A stretch of 64,000 nucleotides of DNA, from positions 434,001 to 498,000 of the forward strand of contig NZ_JBHFEI010000001.1 of NCBI RefSeq assembly GCF_041928815.1, in the 5' to 3' direction. Source of the DNA: JBHFEI01 sp041928815. Lineage in GTDB: Bacteria > Pseudomonadota > Alphaproteobacteria > Rhizobiales > Rhizobiaceae. The position numbers and the translations under genes are program-made. The notes beneath the pieces were generated by a model. The model was not told where the DNA came from, made no database searches, and was given only the letters and a program-made list of their open reading frames with translations. Below, piece after piece: positions 1 through 9,068 of the stretch; within the stretch, counting starts at the first letter, position 1, and each line of letters starts with the position of its first letter.

Positions 1-667
1 TTCGCTGCTCGGCCGCGGCGGCAATGACCGCCTCTTCGGCGGCGACGGTGCCGACACGCTCGACGGCGGCGCAGGCGATGACACGCTGAACGGGGATCGC
101 GGCAACGACAAGATCAACGGCGGCGCCGGAAACGACAAGATCGGCGGCGGCATCGGCAACGACCGCATTCTCGGCGGCGCCGGAAACGATACCGTTACCG
201 GTTTCCACGGCAAGGATTCGATCTTCGGCAATGACGGCGACGACTTCCTTTCGGGCGACAACGACAACGACACGATCGAGGGCGGCGCCGGCAACGACAA
301 GCTCCTTGGCGGCGCCGGCGATGACCTGCTGAAGGGCGGTGCCGGCGATGACACGATCAACGGCGGCACCGGCAACGACCGCCTCTATGGCGGCGGTGGG
401 AAGAACACGCTCACCGACATCGTCGGCAACGACACGTTCTTCTTCACCGAGGGCGGCCAGACGACGACGGTCTCCGGCTTCAGCGGCGGTACGGCGAGCC
501 TCGACAAGATCATCTTCTCGAAGGCGGACCTCGCCACGTTCCAGGACGTGCTCGATCATGCGGTGGACAGCGCCGCCGGCCTCGTCATCACCGTCGACGA
601 CATCAAGGTGACGCTCGCCGGCGTCAAGGAAGCCAGCCTCGTCGCCGACGATTTCGGCTTCATCTGA
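1..667 (+). CDS. RTX calcium-binding repeat protein, 3' part only
   Basis: The gene begins before the window; its codons start at base 2 and it stops with TGA at 665-667. The visible 221 residues begin with about 15 RTX nonapeptides (GGxGxDxhx, for example GGAGNDKIN and GGAGDDLLK), which in this family fold into a calcium-loaded beta-roll. A non-repeat tail of about 85 residues follows and ends DDFGFI. Proteins of this kind are normally secreted in one step by a type I exporter that reads the C-terminus; no exporter genes lie in the window. The N-terminal domain that would define the activity is missing, so no function can be named. The tail matches that of the next gene (TVSGF...ASLDKI.F...VITVD), so the two are tandem paralogues. 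Confidence 0.85.
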   Translation, partial: SLLGRGGNDRLFGGDGADTLDGGAGDDTLNGDRGNDKINGGAGNDKIGGGIGNDRILGGAGNDTVTGFHGKDSIFGNDGDDFLSGDNDNDTIEGGAGNDKLLGGAGDDLLKGGAGDDTINGGTGNDRLYGGGGKNTLTDIVGNDTFFFTEGGQTTTVSGFSGGTASLDKIIFSKADLATFQDVLDHAVDSAAGLVITVDDIKVTLAGVKEASLVADDFGFI

Positions 668-698
668 GACCCGCCACGGCCATCGGAAAATCGAGGAA

Positions 699-724
699 GA
701 CCCGGCACCGCCGGGTCTTTCTGC
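699..724 (+). terminator. Rho-independent terminator after the first RTX gene
   Basis: An 8-bp perfect stem, GACCCGGC / GCCGGGTC, with a 3-nt loop is followed by TTTCTG. It lies 32 bases after the stop codon of the first RTX gene and should separate it from the second one. Confidence 0.75.
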
Positions 725-844
725 GTCCGCGGCCTGCCAGGGTTAAAATTTCATGTTCCTGATGGATAAAATTTGCACGTGAAGCCCGGCGCCGATACTG
801 CCCGGCCCGGACATGGCCTGCTTGCCCGACTTGGGGGAAAGAGT

Positions 845-2336
845 ATGGCGGTTCGAATTACCGCAAAAACATCAACAACGACGCCGTCGGCATCGACGTC
901 GAGGCCTATCTGACCGGCCTGCCGACCACGTTCAGGCCGGTGGGCGAGGGCATGGTCAGCGGCCTCGACGGCAATTCCGGCAGCGAATAGCCGTCACCGA
1001 CGGCACGGCGGCCAATTACGGCGTCGTCGTCGGCGCCAGCGCGGGCCTTCTCAGCCGCGATCCGGCGACGGATATCGTCACCGGCACGGCCGATTCCGTC
1101 TCCTTCGGCACCGACAACCGCCTCAACAGCATTTCGCGCCGCTTCATCCTGGATTTCGAGCTGAAGATCGCGGGCCTCGGCATCACCGTCAACGACGACG
1201 TCAACACGCTGCTGACGACGCTGTCGACCGCCGACGCCTCCAGCGTCATCGAGAAGATCGGCGCGCTCGCCATCAACTTCGTCGGCTCCACCGGCGCCGA
1301 CCGGATGACCGGCTTCAGCCAGAACGACAAGCTCTATGGCTATATTGGCGACGACGTGTTCGCGGGCGGCGCGGGCAACGACACGCTGGTCGGCGGCAAT
1401 GGCAACGACACGCTGTCGGGCGGGGCCGGCAACGACAAGCTCGACGGCGGCGCGGACAATGACGTGCTCTCCGGCGGCGCAGGCCGTGACGTCATCCTCG
1501 GCGGCGCCGGCAACGACACGATCTCAGGCGGCGGCGACGTCGACAAGATCAGGGGCGGCGCCGGTGACGACAAGATTGCCGGCGACGAGGGCAACGACGT
1601 GCTGCAGGGCGATGCCGGCGACGACACGATCGACGGCGGCGCCGGCAATGACCGCATCCTCGGCGGCGAGGGCACCAACAGGCTTTTGGGCGGCGCCGGC
1701 AAGGACACGATCCTCGGCGGCGCCGACAACGACAAGCTCTACGGCAAGGGCGGCGACGACATCATCGATGGCGGCGACGGCAATGACACGATTGAAGGCG
1801 GCGATGGCAATAACCGCCTCACCGGCGGCAGGGGCGATGACGTCATCAATAGCGGAGCCGGCAATGACACGATCTTCGGCGGCGACGGCGATGATAGGAT
1901 CACATCGACTGGCGGTACCGACACGCTTGATGGTGGCGACGGCAACGATAGGATCTCATACCACGGCTGCGGTAACAGTCTGCTGATGGGGGGTGCCGGC
2001 GACGACCAGTTCTACGGCGGGCCTGGCGCGAGCCGCTATTACGGTGGACCCGGGACCAATTCTGTTTTCGTGACTTTCGATCGCAGTGGAGATACCTATT
2101 TCTTCACCGGCGGAGGCGAGAAAACCACGGTATCTGGATTCGACTTCTCCAAGAAAATGGCATCCCTGGACAAAATCGTTTTCGAGAAGGAGATCTTCTC
2201 CTCCTTTGACGATGTGATGGCGCATGCGACGCAGGCTTCCATTGGTGTCGTCATCACCGTCGACGCCGACAACATCCTGACGTTGCATGGAGTTCAGCGC
2301 GCCGATCTCGACAAAGGCGATTTCGCCTTCGTCTGA
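845..2336 (+). CDS. RTX calcium-binding protein, 5' end apparently frameshifted twice
   Basis: The 3' frame is uninterrupted from base 813 to the stop at 2336 and encodes about 22 consecutive RTX nonapeptides, several degenerate ones, and a tail ending DKGDFAFV. The most likely start is ATG 845, preceded by GGGGGAAAG, but that frame stops at 911. Sensible coding then continues in the next frame (NINNDAVGIDVEAYLTGLP) until TAG 988, and in the third frame from about base 990. One missing base near the A-run at 855-860 and one near 985-990 would restore a 497-residue protein. These are either sequencing errors or real lesions. The region before the repeats (motif GTADSVSFG) loosely resembles HasA-type hemophores. 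If intact, the protein would be a type I-secreted extracellular protein. Its ligand is unknown. Confidence 0.7.
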
Positions 2337-2368
2337 GACGGCTCCGCGACTGTTGCCAGATGACGATG

Positions 2369-2392
2369 GACCCGGCTCAGGTCGGGTCTTTC
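2369..2392 (+). terminator. Rho-independent terminator after the second RTX gene
   Basis: The stem GACCCG / CGGGTC with an 8-nt loop is followed by TTTCCGTTT. It begins 32 bases past the RTX stop and overlaps the last codons of the convergent YigZ gene. Its sequence and spacing resemble the terminator at 699-724, which supports a tandem duplication of the whole gene unit. Confidence 0.65.
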
Positions 2393-2967
2393 CGTTTGAA
2401 GCGGGCGCGTCCCCGGCTGATGTCGCGCACCAGCGCGCCCACGGCTTCCACCCCGGCTTCGGGAATATCGACGCAGAGCTCGGCGCCGGTCGCGGTGAAC
2501 GCCTCGTCCCTGACGACGGCGCCATGGGCGGCGATGCGGGCGCGGATCAATTGCAGGTCGGAGAAATCGGCGACGATCACCGCCTGGACCATGACGATCC
2601 GCTCGACCTTCTCCACCTGCCGCAGGCAGCTCGCCGCCGTGCCGCCATAGGCGCGGATCAGCCCGCCGCTGCCGAGCAGAATGCCGCCGAACCAGCGGAT
2701 GACCAGCACCGCCACCTGATCGAGCTCCTGCCCGTCGATCGCCTGCAGGATCGGCTTGCCCGCCGTGCCGCCCGGCTCGCCGTCATCGTTGAAGCGATAG
2801 ACGGAGCCGATGCGCCAGGCCCAGCAATTGTGGGTGGCACCGGGATCGGAATGCCCGGCGATGAAGGCCTTCGCCTCCGCCTCGCTGCCGACCGGACCGC
2901 AGATCGCGGTGAAACGGCTCTTCTTGATCTCCTGCGAGAGATGCCCGACGTCGCGGATGGTGAACAT
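2377..2967 (-). CDS. YigZ/IMPACT family protein
   Basis: The 196-residue protein belongs to the YigZ/IMPACT (UPF0029) family, conserved proteins linked to translation control in eukaryotes but without a settled bacterial role. Visible family hallmarks are DDGEPGGTAG at residues 61-70 and RWFGGILLGSGGL at 91-103. A C-terminal ferredoxin-like domain of about 75 residues follows, as in E. coli YigZ. The start ATG at 2967 is chosen over an in-frame ATG six codons upstream because GGGAGG sits just before it. The gene converges on the RTX genes, and its stop overlaps their terminator. It appears to be a single-gene unit. Confidence 0.88.
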   Translation of the reverse strand: MFTIRDVGHLSQEIKKSRFTAICGPVGSEAEAKAFIAGHSDPGATHNCWAWRIGSVYRFNDDGEPGGTAGKPILQAIDGQELDQVAVLVIRWFGGILLGSGGLIRAYGGTAASCLRQVEKVERIVMVQAVIVADFSDLQLIRARIAAHGAVVRDEAFTATGAELCVDIPEAGVEAVGALVRDISRGRARFKRKDPT

Positions 2968-3162
2968 GGGTGCCTCCCTTTCCATCCGCGCTCATAACGC
3001 AGTCGGCGCCGGACCGGAACAGGCGACCGGTCCGCGATCCCGTTGGCGCGGCCGATCCGATGGGAACGGGACGGCGCACCCGATGCTCCGTTTCAAGCAT
3101 CCTCTTGCCGATCCCCGCGTCACCATGGTCGTATCATGCGCTTGGGGAGAGAGGCCGGGCGC

Positions 3163-6100
3163 CTACCCGATCGCCATCAGGCTGGCATTGCCGCCGGCCG
3201 CCGCTGTGTTGATCGAGGTCGAGACCTCCTCCAGCAGGAAATTCAGGCAATAGGCCTCGGCATTGCGGGCAAGCTCCGCGCTCGACGCCGCCTGCGTCAG
3301 CACAAGGGGACCGGGAAGCGCGGCGATTGCCCGGTTGGCCGCCCGCACGGCGTCCTCCTCGCCCTCGATGAGCGCGCCGGCGAAGGGCGCGTCGGCGGCC
3401 CAGTCGTCCGACCAGGCAAGCCGGGCCGCCACGGTGGCCGGAACGCCAGAGAGCGCGCCCTGGAGCCCGCAGGCCGCATCGACGACCGCCATGTTTCCGG
3501 TCGCAAGCACCGCCGCAAGCTGGCGACGGAGCCCGGCCGGCGTCTTCGGGACGAGCAGGATGCGGCCGCGCGGATGCAGCGCATAGAGGTTGCGCTCGCC
3601 GGCCGGGCCCGGCAGTTCCAGTTCCAGCCCGAGCGCCGAGGTGCCGCCGAGGTCGCGCGCCGCCTCCGCATCCTCCGAAAGCCCCTGGCCATCGAGCCAG
3701 GCGGCGAAATCGAGGAGCGCCGGATCGGTGTGGACCGAACTCGTCTGCGGCGGGATCGGCGCGGTCGAGACGAGGCGGCCGAGATAGAGCGGTCCGCCCG
3801 CCTTCGGCCCCGTGCCCGAGAGCCCGCGCCCGCCGAAGGGCTGCACGCCGACGACGGCGCCGATGATGTTGCGGTTGACATAGATGTTGCCGACCTTCAC
3901 CCGGCTCGTCACATGGGCGATGGTCTCGTCGAGGCGGGTGTGCAGGCCGAAGGTAAGGCCGTAGCCGGTGGCATTGATGTCGGAGATCAGCCGGTCGAGA
4001 TCGGCGCGGCGGTAGCGCAGCACATGCAGCACCGGGCCGAACACCTCGCGCTTCAGTTCCGACATGCTTTTCAGTTCGACGATCGACGGCGGCACGAAGG
4101 TGCCGGCGCCGGTTTCGCCCGAAAGCCGGATCTGCTCGACAGGGTTGCCGGCGGCGCGCATGCGCGCGATATGCGCCTCGATCGTGTCCCTCGCCTCCGC
4201 GGTGATGACCGGGCCGACATCGACCGAAAGCCGGTCGGTGCGGCCGATGCTCAGCTCCTGCAGCGCGCCCTTCAGCATGGCAAGCACGCGATCGGCGACC
4301 TCCTCCTGCAGGCAGAGCACGCGCAGCGCCGAGCAGCGCTGGCCGGCGCTGTCGAAGGCGGATGCGATCACGTCGGCGACGACCTGCTCGGCGAGCGCGG
4401 AACTGTCGACGATCATGGCGTTCTGGCCGCCAGTCTCGGCGACGAGCGGGATCGGCCTGCCCTCGGAGGAAAGGCGGTCGGCAAGCTGTGCCTGGATCAG
4501 CCGCGCCACCTCGGTCGAGCCGGTGAACATGACACCGGCAATGCCCGGATCGGCGACGAGAGCCGCGCCGACGTGGCCGTCGCCGGGGATGAGCTGCACG
4601 ACATGCTCGGGCACGCCGCAGGTCTGCAGGATACGCACGGCTTCCGCCGCGATCAGCGGCGTCTCCTCGGCGGGCTTCGCCAGCACCGGATTGCCGGCGG
4701 CGAGCGCGGCCGCCACCTGCCCAGCAAAGATCGCCAGCGGAAAATTCCACGGGCTGATGCAGACGATGGGCCCGAGCGCCCTGTGCGCCGGACCGAGCGT
4801 CCGCACCGCCTGTTCGGCATAATAGCGCAGGAAATCGATCGCCTCGCGCACCTCGGCAATCGCATTCGGCAGCGACTTGCCGGCCTCGCGCACGATCAGC
4901 CCGAGAAGGGTCGGCATGGTCTCCTGCAGCCGGTCGGCCGCCTTCAGCAGACATTCGGCCCGCTCGGCGACGGGACGCGCCGCCCAGTCGCCGACCGCCG
5001 CACGCGCCGCCCTGACGGCATCCGGCACCGCCGCCGGATCGGTTTCCAAGACGGAGCCGACACGGTCGGCGTGGTCTGCCGGATTCAGCACCGGCCGGGG
5101 CGCGGCGTTCGCGGCGGCACGCGCCGGCGGTGCCGCCGTCCAGTCGCGCGCGACGCTGTCGGTGAGCGCCTCGCTCAAGGCGGCCAGCGTCTGCTCGTCG
5201 GAAAGGTCGAGGCCGGCGGAATTGCGGCGCGCACCGTAAAGCGCCGAAGGGGCGGCGATCTTCTCGTGCGGCGCCCCGGGGACGGCGAGCGCGCGGACGA
5301 CATCGACGGGATCGGCGATCAGCTCGTCGATGGAGACGGCCGGATCGGCGATGCGGTTGACGAAGGAGGAGTTGGCACCGTTTTCGAGCAGGCGGCGAAC
5401 GAGATAGGCGAGCAGCGTCTCGTGCGTGCCGACGGGCGCGTAGATGCGGCACGGCCGGTTCAGCTTGTCCGCGCCGACGACCTCGTCATAGAGCGGCTCG
5501 CCCATGCCGTGCAGGCACTGGAACTCGTAGCGGCCGGTGGAGAAGTCCGGGCCGGCCATCTCGTAGATGGTGGCGAGTGTCTGGGCATTGTGGGTGGCGA
5601 ATTGCGGGAAGACGGCGTCGGTCGCCGCCAGCAGTTTTTTCGCGCAGGCGATATAGGAAACGTCCGTGTGGATTTTTCGCGTGAAGACCGGAAAATCCGT
5701 AAGCCCGTCGACCTGCGCCCGCTTGATCTCGGCGTCCCAGTAGGCACCCTTGACGAGGCGCACCATGATGCGGTGGCGCGAGCGGCGGGCAAGGTCGATG
5801 ATGAAATCCAGCACGAAGGGGCAGCGCCGGCCATAGGCCTGCACGACGAAGCCCATGCCGTTCCAGCCGGAAAGATCCGGATCGAGGCGCAGCGATTCCA
5901 GGAGATCAAGCGACAGTTCCAGCCGGTCGGCCTCCTCGGCATCGATGTTGAGGCCGATGTCGTAGGACTTGGCGATCAGCGCCAGCGCCTTCACCTTCGG
6001 CAGGAGTTCGCCCATGACCCGGGCGGCCTGCGAGCGGGCATAGCGCGGATGCAGCGCCGAAAGCTTGATCGAGATGCCCGGCCCGTCGAAGATGCCGCGA

Positions 6101-6849
6101 CCGGCGGCGGCCCTGCCGATCGCATGGATGGCGTTCTCGTAGTCGGCATAGTAGCGGCGGGCGTCGGCGGCGGTCGTCGCGGCCTCGCCGAGCATGTCGT
6201 AGGAGTATCGGAAACCGCGGGCTTCCAGCGTGCGGGCGCGGGCGAGCGCCTCGTCGATGGTCTCGCCGGTAACGAACTGCTCGCCCATCATCCGCATGGC
6301 CATGTCGACGCCACGGCGGATCACCGGCTCGCCGGCGCGGGCGATCAGCCGCGTCAGCGCGGCCGACAGGCTGCGGTCGGCGACGGTCGAGGTGAGCTTG
6401 CCGGTGATGGCGAGGCCCCAGGTGGCGGCGTTGACGAAAAGGGAGCGGCCGCCGCCGAGATGGGACCGCCAGTCGCCATCGGCGATCTTGTCGCGGATCA
6501 GCGCATCGCGGGTGGCGGTGTCGGGAATGCGGAGCAGCGCCTCGGCCAGGCACATCAGCGCCACGCCTTCCTGGCTCGACAGCGAATATTCATGCACCAG
6601 CCCCTCGATGCCCGAGCCCTTCGCCTTGGCGCGCAGCGCCGTGATCAACAAGCGGGCGGTGTCGCGGATACTTGCCTTCAGCGCCTCGGGCTGTGTCGCT
6701 TCAGCGAGGAGCGGCGTGACGCAGTCGATTTCCGGGCGGCGATAGGCGGCGGTGATCGCCCGGCGCAGCGCTGTCTGCGGCCGGATCGGCGGAGCGAAAC
6801 CGGCAAAGGGAGCGGGATCGGCGGCGTGGCTGACGGCGGGCAGGTTCAT
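3163..6849 (-). CDS. putA: Bifunctional proline dehydrogenase / glutamate-semialdehyde dehydrogenase PutA
   Basis: PutA oxidises proline to glutamate in two steps: an FAD-dependent proline dehydrogenase makes pyrroline-5-carboxylate, and an NAD-dependent dehydrogenase converts it to glutamate. The 1228-residue protein has a helical N-terminal arm, the proline dehydrogenase barrel at about 180-505 (RLVKGAYWD 364-372, YAPVGTHE 470-477, RRLLENGANSSFV 485-497), and the aldehyde dehydrogenase domain from about 590, with SPWNFP at 699-704, ETGGQ at 805-809 and catalytic Cys at about 839 (GQRCS). A C-terminal extension of roughly 200 residues is kept. There is no N-terminal ribbon-helix-helix domain, so unlike E. 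coli PutA it should not act as its own repressor. ATG 6849 is chosen because AGAGAGG precedes it. No PutR-type regulator is adjacent. Confidence 0.97.
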   Translation of the reverse strand: MNLPAVSHAADPAPFAGFAPPIRPQTALRRAITAAYRRPEIDCVTPLLAEATQPEALKASIRDTARLLITALRAKAKGSGIEGLVHEYSLSSQEGVALMCLAEALLRIPDTATRDALIRDKIADGDWRSHLGGGRSLFVNAATWGLAITGKLTSTVADRSLSAALTRLIARAGEPVIRRGVDMAMRMMGEQFVTGETIDEALARARTLEARGFRYSYDMLGEAATTAADARRYYADYENAIHAIGRAAAGRGIFDGPGISIKLSALHPRYARSQAARVMGELLPKVKALALIAKSYDIGLNIDAEEADRLELSLDLLESLRLDPDLSGWNGMGFVVQAYGRRCPFVLDFIIDLARRSRHRIMVRLVKGAYWDAEIKRAQVDGLTDFPVFTRKIHTDVSYIACAKKLLAATDAVFPQFATHNAQTLATIYEMAGPDFSTGRYEFQCLHGMGEPLYDEVVGADKLNRPCRIYAPVGTHETLLAYLVRRLLENGANSSFVNRIADPAVSIDELIADPVDVVRALAVPGAPHEKIAAPSALYGARRNSAGLDLSDEQTLAALSEALTDSVARDWTAAPPARAAANAAPRPVLNPADHADRVGSVLETDPAAVPDAVRAARAAVGDWAARPVAERAECLLKAADRLQETMPTLLGLIVREAGKSLPNAIAEVREAIDFLRYYAEQAVRTLGPAHRALGPIVCISPWNFPLAIFAGQVAAALAAGNPVLAKPAEETPLIAAEAVRILQTCGVPEHVVQLIPGDGHVGAALVADPGIAGVMFTGSTEVARLIQAQLADRLSSEGRPIPLVAETGGQNAMIVDSSALAEQVVADVIASAFDSAGQRCSALRVLCLQEEVADRVLAMLKGALQELSIGRTDRLSVDVGPVITAEARDTIEAHIARMRAAGNPVEQIRLSGETGAGTFVPPSIVELKSMSELKREVFGPVLHVLRYRRADLDRLISDINATGYGLTFGLHTRLDETIAHVTSRVKVGNIYVNRNIIGAVVGVQPFGGRGLSGTGPKAGGPLYLGRLVSTAPIPPQTSSVHTDPALLDFAAWLDGQGLSEDAEAARDLGGTSALGLELELPGPAGERNLYALHPRGRILLVPKTPAGLRRQLAAVLATGNMAVVDAACGLQGALSGVPATVAARLAWSDDWAADAPFAGALIEGEEDAVRAANRAIAALPGPLVLTQAASSAELARNAEAYCLNFLLEEVSTSINTAAAGGNASLMAIG

Positions 6850-7001
6850 CGGGCGTCCCTCTCTGGCGAGCAAGGCCGGCGGCCTTTTGATCGGCAAACT
6901 CTATGAAGCGTCGCGGCGGATATCCATCGGGCAATTTCGGCTTGGTGCCGGATGTTTCACTAAAAATGCCACGCCGGAACGTGACTTCAGCGGCAGGCGT
7001 T

Positions 7002-7304
7002 TCACGCGGCGGACGGCAGCGTCAGCCGTGCCATCAGGCATTCGTCGTCGCCGGGCATGCAGGTGCGGCAGACGATCGGCCGCACGTCGTAGATGCGGCA
7101 GGTGACATGCTTGCCGATTTCGCCGCCGAGCGCCGAACAGCGGTCGCCGTCGCAGCGCATGCCGGAGAGATCGGCGGCGACGAACGCGGCCGGGATTCGG
7201 TCCAGCTCCTCGTCGCTTTCCATGGAAAAGCGCGGCCAGTCGGCCGAATAGCCGCAGCACGCGCCGCAGCTCTGGCAATCGAATGTCTCGTCCGGAATGG
7301 TCAT
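7002..7304 (-). CDS. YkgJ family cysteine-cluster protein
   Basis: The 100-residue protein carries the family signature CQSCGACC at residues 10-17 plus further cysteines (CDGDRC, CRIYDVRPIVCRTC) that probably complete a zinc or Fe-S site. The family (UPF0153/YkgJ) is widespread, and its biochemical role is not established. It is transcribed in the same direction as putA, 152 bases upstream of it. That gap is large enough for putA to have its own promoter, so co-transcription is uncertain. The start ATG at 7304 gives the usual family length. Confidence 0.88.
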   Translation of the reverse strand: MTIPDETFDCQSCGACCGYSADWPRFSMESDEELDRIPAAFVAADLSGMRCDGDRCSALGGEIGKHVTCRIYDVRPIVCRTCMPGDDECLMARLTLPSAA

Positions 7305-7346
7305 CGACAGGACAATAGCGCATCCGCCCGCCGGAAGCGATGCGCC

Positions 7347-8153
7347 TCAGGCATTCGCGGCAACCGCGCCGGCCGCGATCTCGTAATCCTCCGTATGCAC
7401 CAGCACGCCCTCCGGCGTGACGACGAGGATGCCGTAGGCGGCCGGCTCGTCGACGGAGAGCGACGGATCGGGCTGCGCGAAGGGCATCGGCTGCTGGTGC
7501 ACGGTGCTCTTGAAGACGGAGAAAGAGATCCCCCGATATGAGCCGGAAATCGTGCGGTGCACATGCCCCGCGACGATGTGGCGGACATGGCCGAAGCGGC
7601 CGATCAGGTCGTGCAGCGCCTCGCCGTTGACCAGCCGGATCATGTCCATGCCGGAAAAGCCGGTCGGGTGCGGCGGATGGTGCAGGAAAAGGAAGGAAGG
7701 CCTGCCGTCCGCCTGCAATTGCTTCCCGAGCCAGTCGAGCCGCGCCGCGCAGAGAATGCCGGCATGGCTGTCCGGATAATCGTAGGGCGGCGCCATCAGC
7801 GTGTCGAGGAGGATCAGGCGCGCATCGGCAAGGTCGACGACCTGCTGGACGAAACCGTTCTCGTCCGGCACGACGTCCGCGAAGACCTTAAGGAACGTGT
7901 CCCGCCGGTCGTGGTTGCCGATGGTGAGCGCCACCGGCGGCGCGAGCCGGTCGATAAGCGTCTTCAGTCGCCGGTAGGAGTCGCGGTCGCCATGATGCGT
8001 CAGGTCGCCGGTGACGACGACACAATCGGCATCGGCGTGATTCGCGTTGACATGGGCGATCCCCGCTTCGAGACGTTTATAGGGGTCGAGACCGATGATG
8101 GTCTCGCCTTCAGGCACCATGTGGAGGTCGGTGAAGACGATGATCTTGCTCAT
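7347..8153 (-). CDS. Metallophosphoesterase, cyclic-nucleotide/glycerophosphodiesterase type
   Basis: The 268-residue protein belongs to the class III phosphodiesterase group (CpdA, GpdQ, Rv0805). All metal-ligand motifs of the calcineurin-like fold are visible: D9-x-H11 (FTDLH), GD at 49-50, GNHD at 79-82, HHPP at 158-161 and GHVH at 196-199. A dinuclear metal centre hydrolysing a phosphodiester is therefore expected. The substrate (cAMP, glycerophosphodiester or another) cannot be told from sequence. ATG 8153 starts 20 bases after the stop of the pxpA homologue, which points to one transcript. The protein has no signal peptide and should be cytoplasmic. Confidence 0.88.
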   Translation of the reverse strand: MSKIIVFTDLHMVPEGETIIGLDPYKRLEAGIAHVNANHADADCVVVTGDLTHHGDRDSYRRLKTLIDRLAPPVALTIGNHDRRDTFLKVFADVVPDENGFVQQVVDLADARLILLDTLMAPPYDYPDSHAGILCAARLDWLGKQLQADGRPSFLFLHHPPHPTGFSGMDMIRLVNGEALHDLIGRFGHVRHIVAGHVHRTISGSYRGISFSVFKSTVHQQPMPFAQPDPSLSVDEPAAYGILVVTPEGVLVHTEDYEIAAGAVAANA

Positions 8154-8173
8154 GGGACGGTCCGATCGAAGGT

Positions 8174-8947
8174 TCAAGCCAGGAAATTGCGCACCGTGAC
8201 GCCACCCGCTTCCAGCCCCGCGCGCACCCGGCGGGCAATGGCGACGGAGGACGGCGTGTCGCTGTGGACGCAGATCGAGCCGATCGGCGTCGGCAGGCTC
8301 TTTCCGGTGATGGTCTCGATGGCGCCGGCCCTGACCATGCGCAACACCCGCGCCGCCGCTACGTCGGCATCGTGGATGACGCTGCCGGCGATCTTGCGGT
8401 TTACGAGGAACCCCTCGTCGGTATAGGCGCGGTCGGCAAAAATTTCCGCGACCGTCGTCAGCCCCATCTCTTCCGCCTGGCGCTGCTGGTGGCCGAGCGC
8501 GATGGTCAGGCAGACGAGGCGCGGATCGACTGCCCTGATCGCCCGGTTGACGGCCATTGCCACGTCGGCATCCTGCTGCGTCAGGTTGCCGAGCGCGCCA
8601 TGCGCCTTGACATGGGTGATCGGATGGCCGGCATAGGTGGCGAGCGCCTGCGCCGCGCCGATCTGGTAGGCGACCAGCCGCTCGATCTCGCCGGCGGAAA
8701 ACGGGATGTTGCGCCGGCCGAACCCCCAGAGATCGGGAAAGCCCGGATGGGCGCCGACCGCGACGCCGCGCGCCTTTGCCAGCGCGAAGGTTTCGGCCAT
8801 CACCTCCGGGTCGCCGCCATGGAAGCCGCAGGCGACATTGGCCGAGGTGACGATGTCGAGGATCGCGGCATCGTCCCCCATGCGATAGGCGCCGAAGGCC
8901 TCGCCCATGTCCGAATTGAGGTCGACCGTCAGGGAGGCGCTGTTCAT
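8174..8947 (-). CDS. pxpA: LamB/YcsF family protein, 5-oxoprolinase subunit A-like
   Basis: The 257-residue protein is a PxpA (LamB/YcsF) homologue. PxpA works with PxpB and PxpC to cleave 5-oxoproline to glutamate with ATP. Hallmarks are DLNSDMGE at residues 9-16, NVACGFHGGDP at about 37-47 and the AHPGFPDLWGFGRR segment. No pxpB or pxpC (biotin-carboxylase-like or allophanate-hydrolase-like) gene lies nearby, so partners must be elsewhere or the protein has another role. It is followed by the phosphodiesterase gene in a likely two-gene unit and is divergent from the SDR gene at 9069. Start 8947 is preferred because residues before it are poorly coding. Confidence 0.85.
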   Translation of the reverse strand: MNSASLTVDLNSDMGEAFGAYRMGDDAAILDIVTSANVACGFHGGDPEVMAETFALAKARGVAVGAHPGFPDLWGFGRRNIPFSAGEIERLVAYQIGAAQALATYAGHPITHVKAHGALGNLTQQDADVAMAVNRAIRAVDPRLVCLTIALGHQQRQAEEMGLTTVAEIFADRAYTDEGFLVNRKIAGSVIHDADVAAARVLRMVRAGAIETITGKSLPTPIGSICVHSDTPSSVAIARRVRAGLEAGGVTVRNFLA

Positions 8948-9068
8948 GTCCGTGCCGTTTCGTAGACTGTTGCTGGACTTCCAGTCTAACCGTGTCACAG
9001 GCGAAACAAAGATCTGGCGTCGCTCCGCCGTCTGATATATCAGAGCGCAAACCGAGGGAGAGTTCAGC

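Noticed and set aside
1340..2010. Repeated DNA resembling a CRISPR or tandem-repeat array
   Set aside because: The repeats are 27-base units coding for RTX nonapeptides with codon-level variation and no constant repeat with unique spacers.
3043..6906. Plus-strand open frame of about 1287 codons opposite putA
   Set aside because: It is an artefact of high GC content; composition is Arg/Gly/Asp-rich with no family motif, and the minus strand encodes full PutA.
7347..9050. Apparent fusion of pxpA region and phosphodiesterase in one long frame
   Set aside because: The upstream half is an out-of-frame translation of pxpA; the phosphodiesterase has its own ATG at 8153 and pxpA has its own frame.
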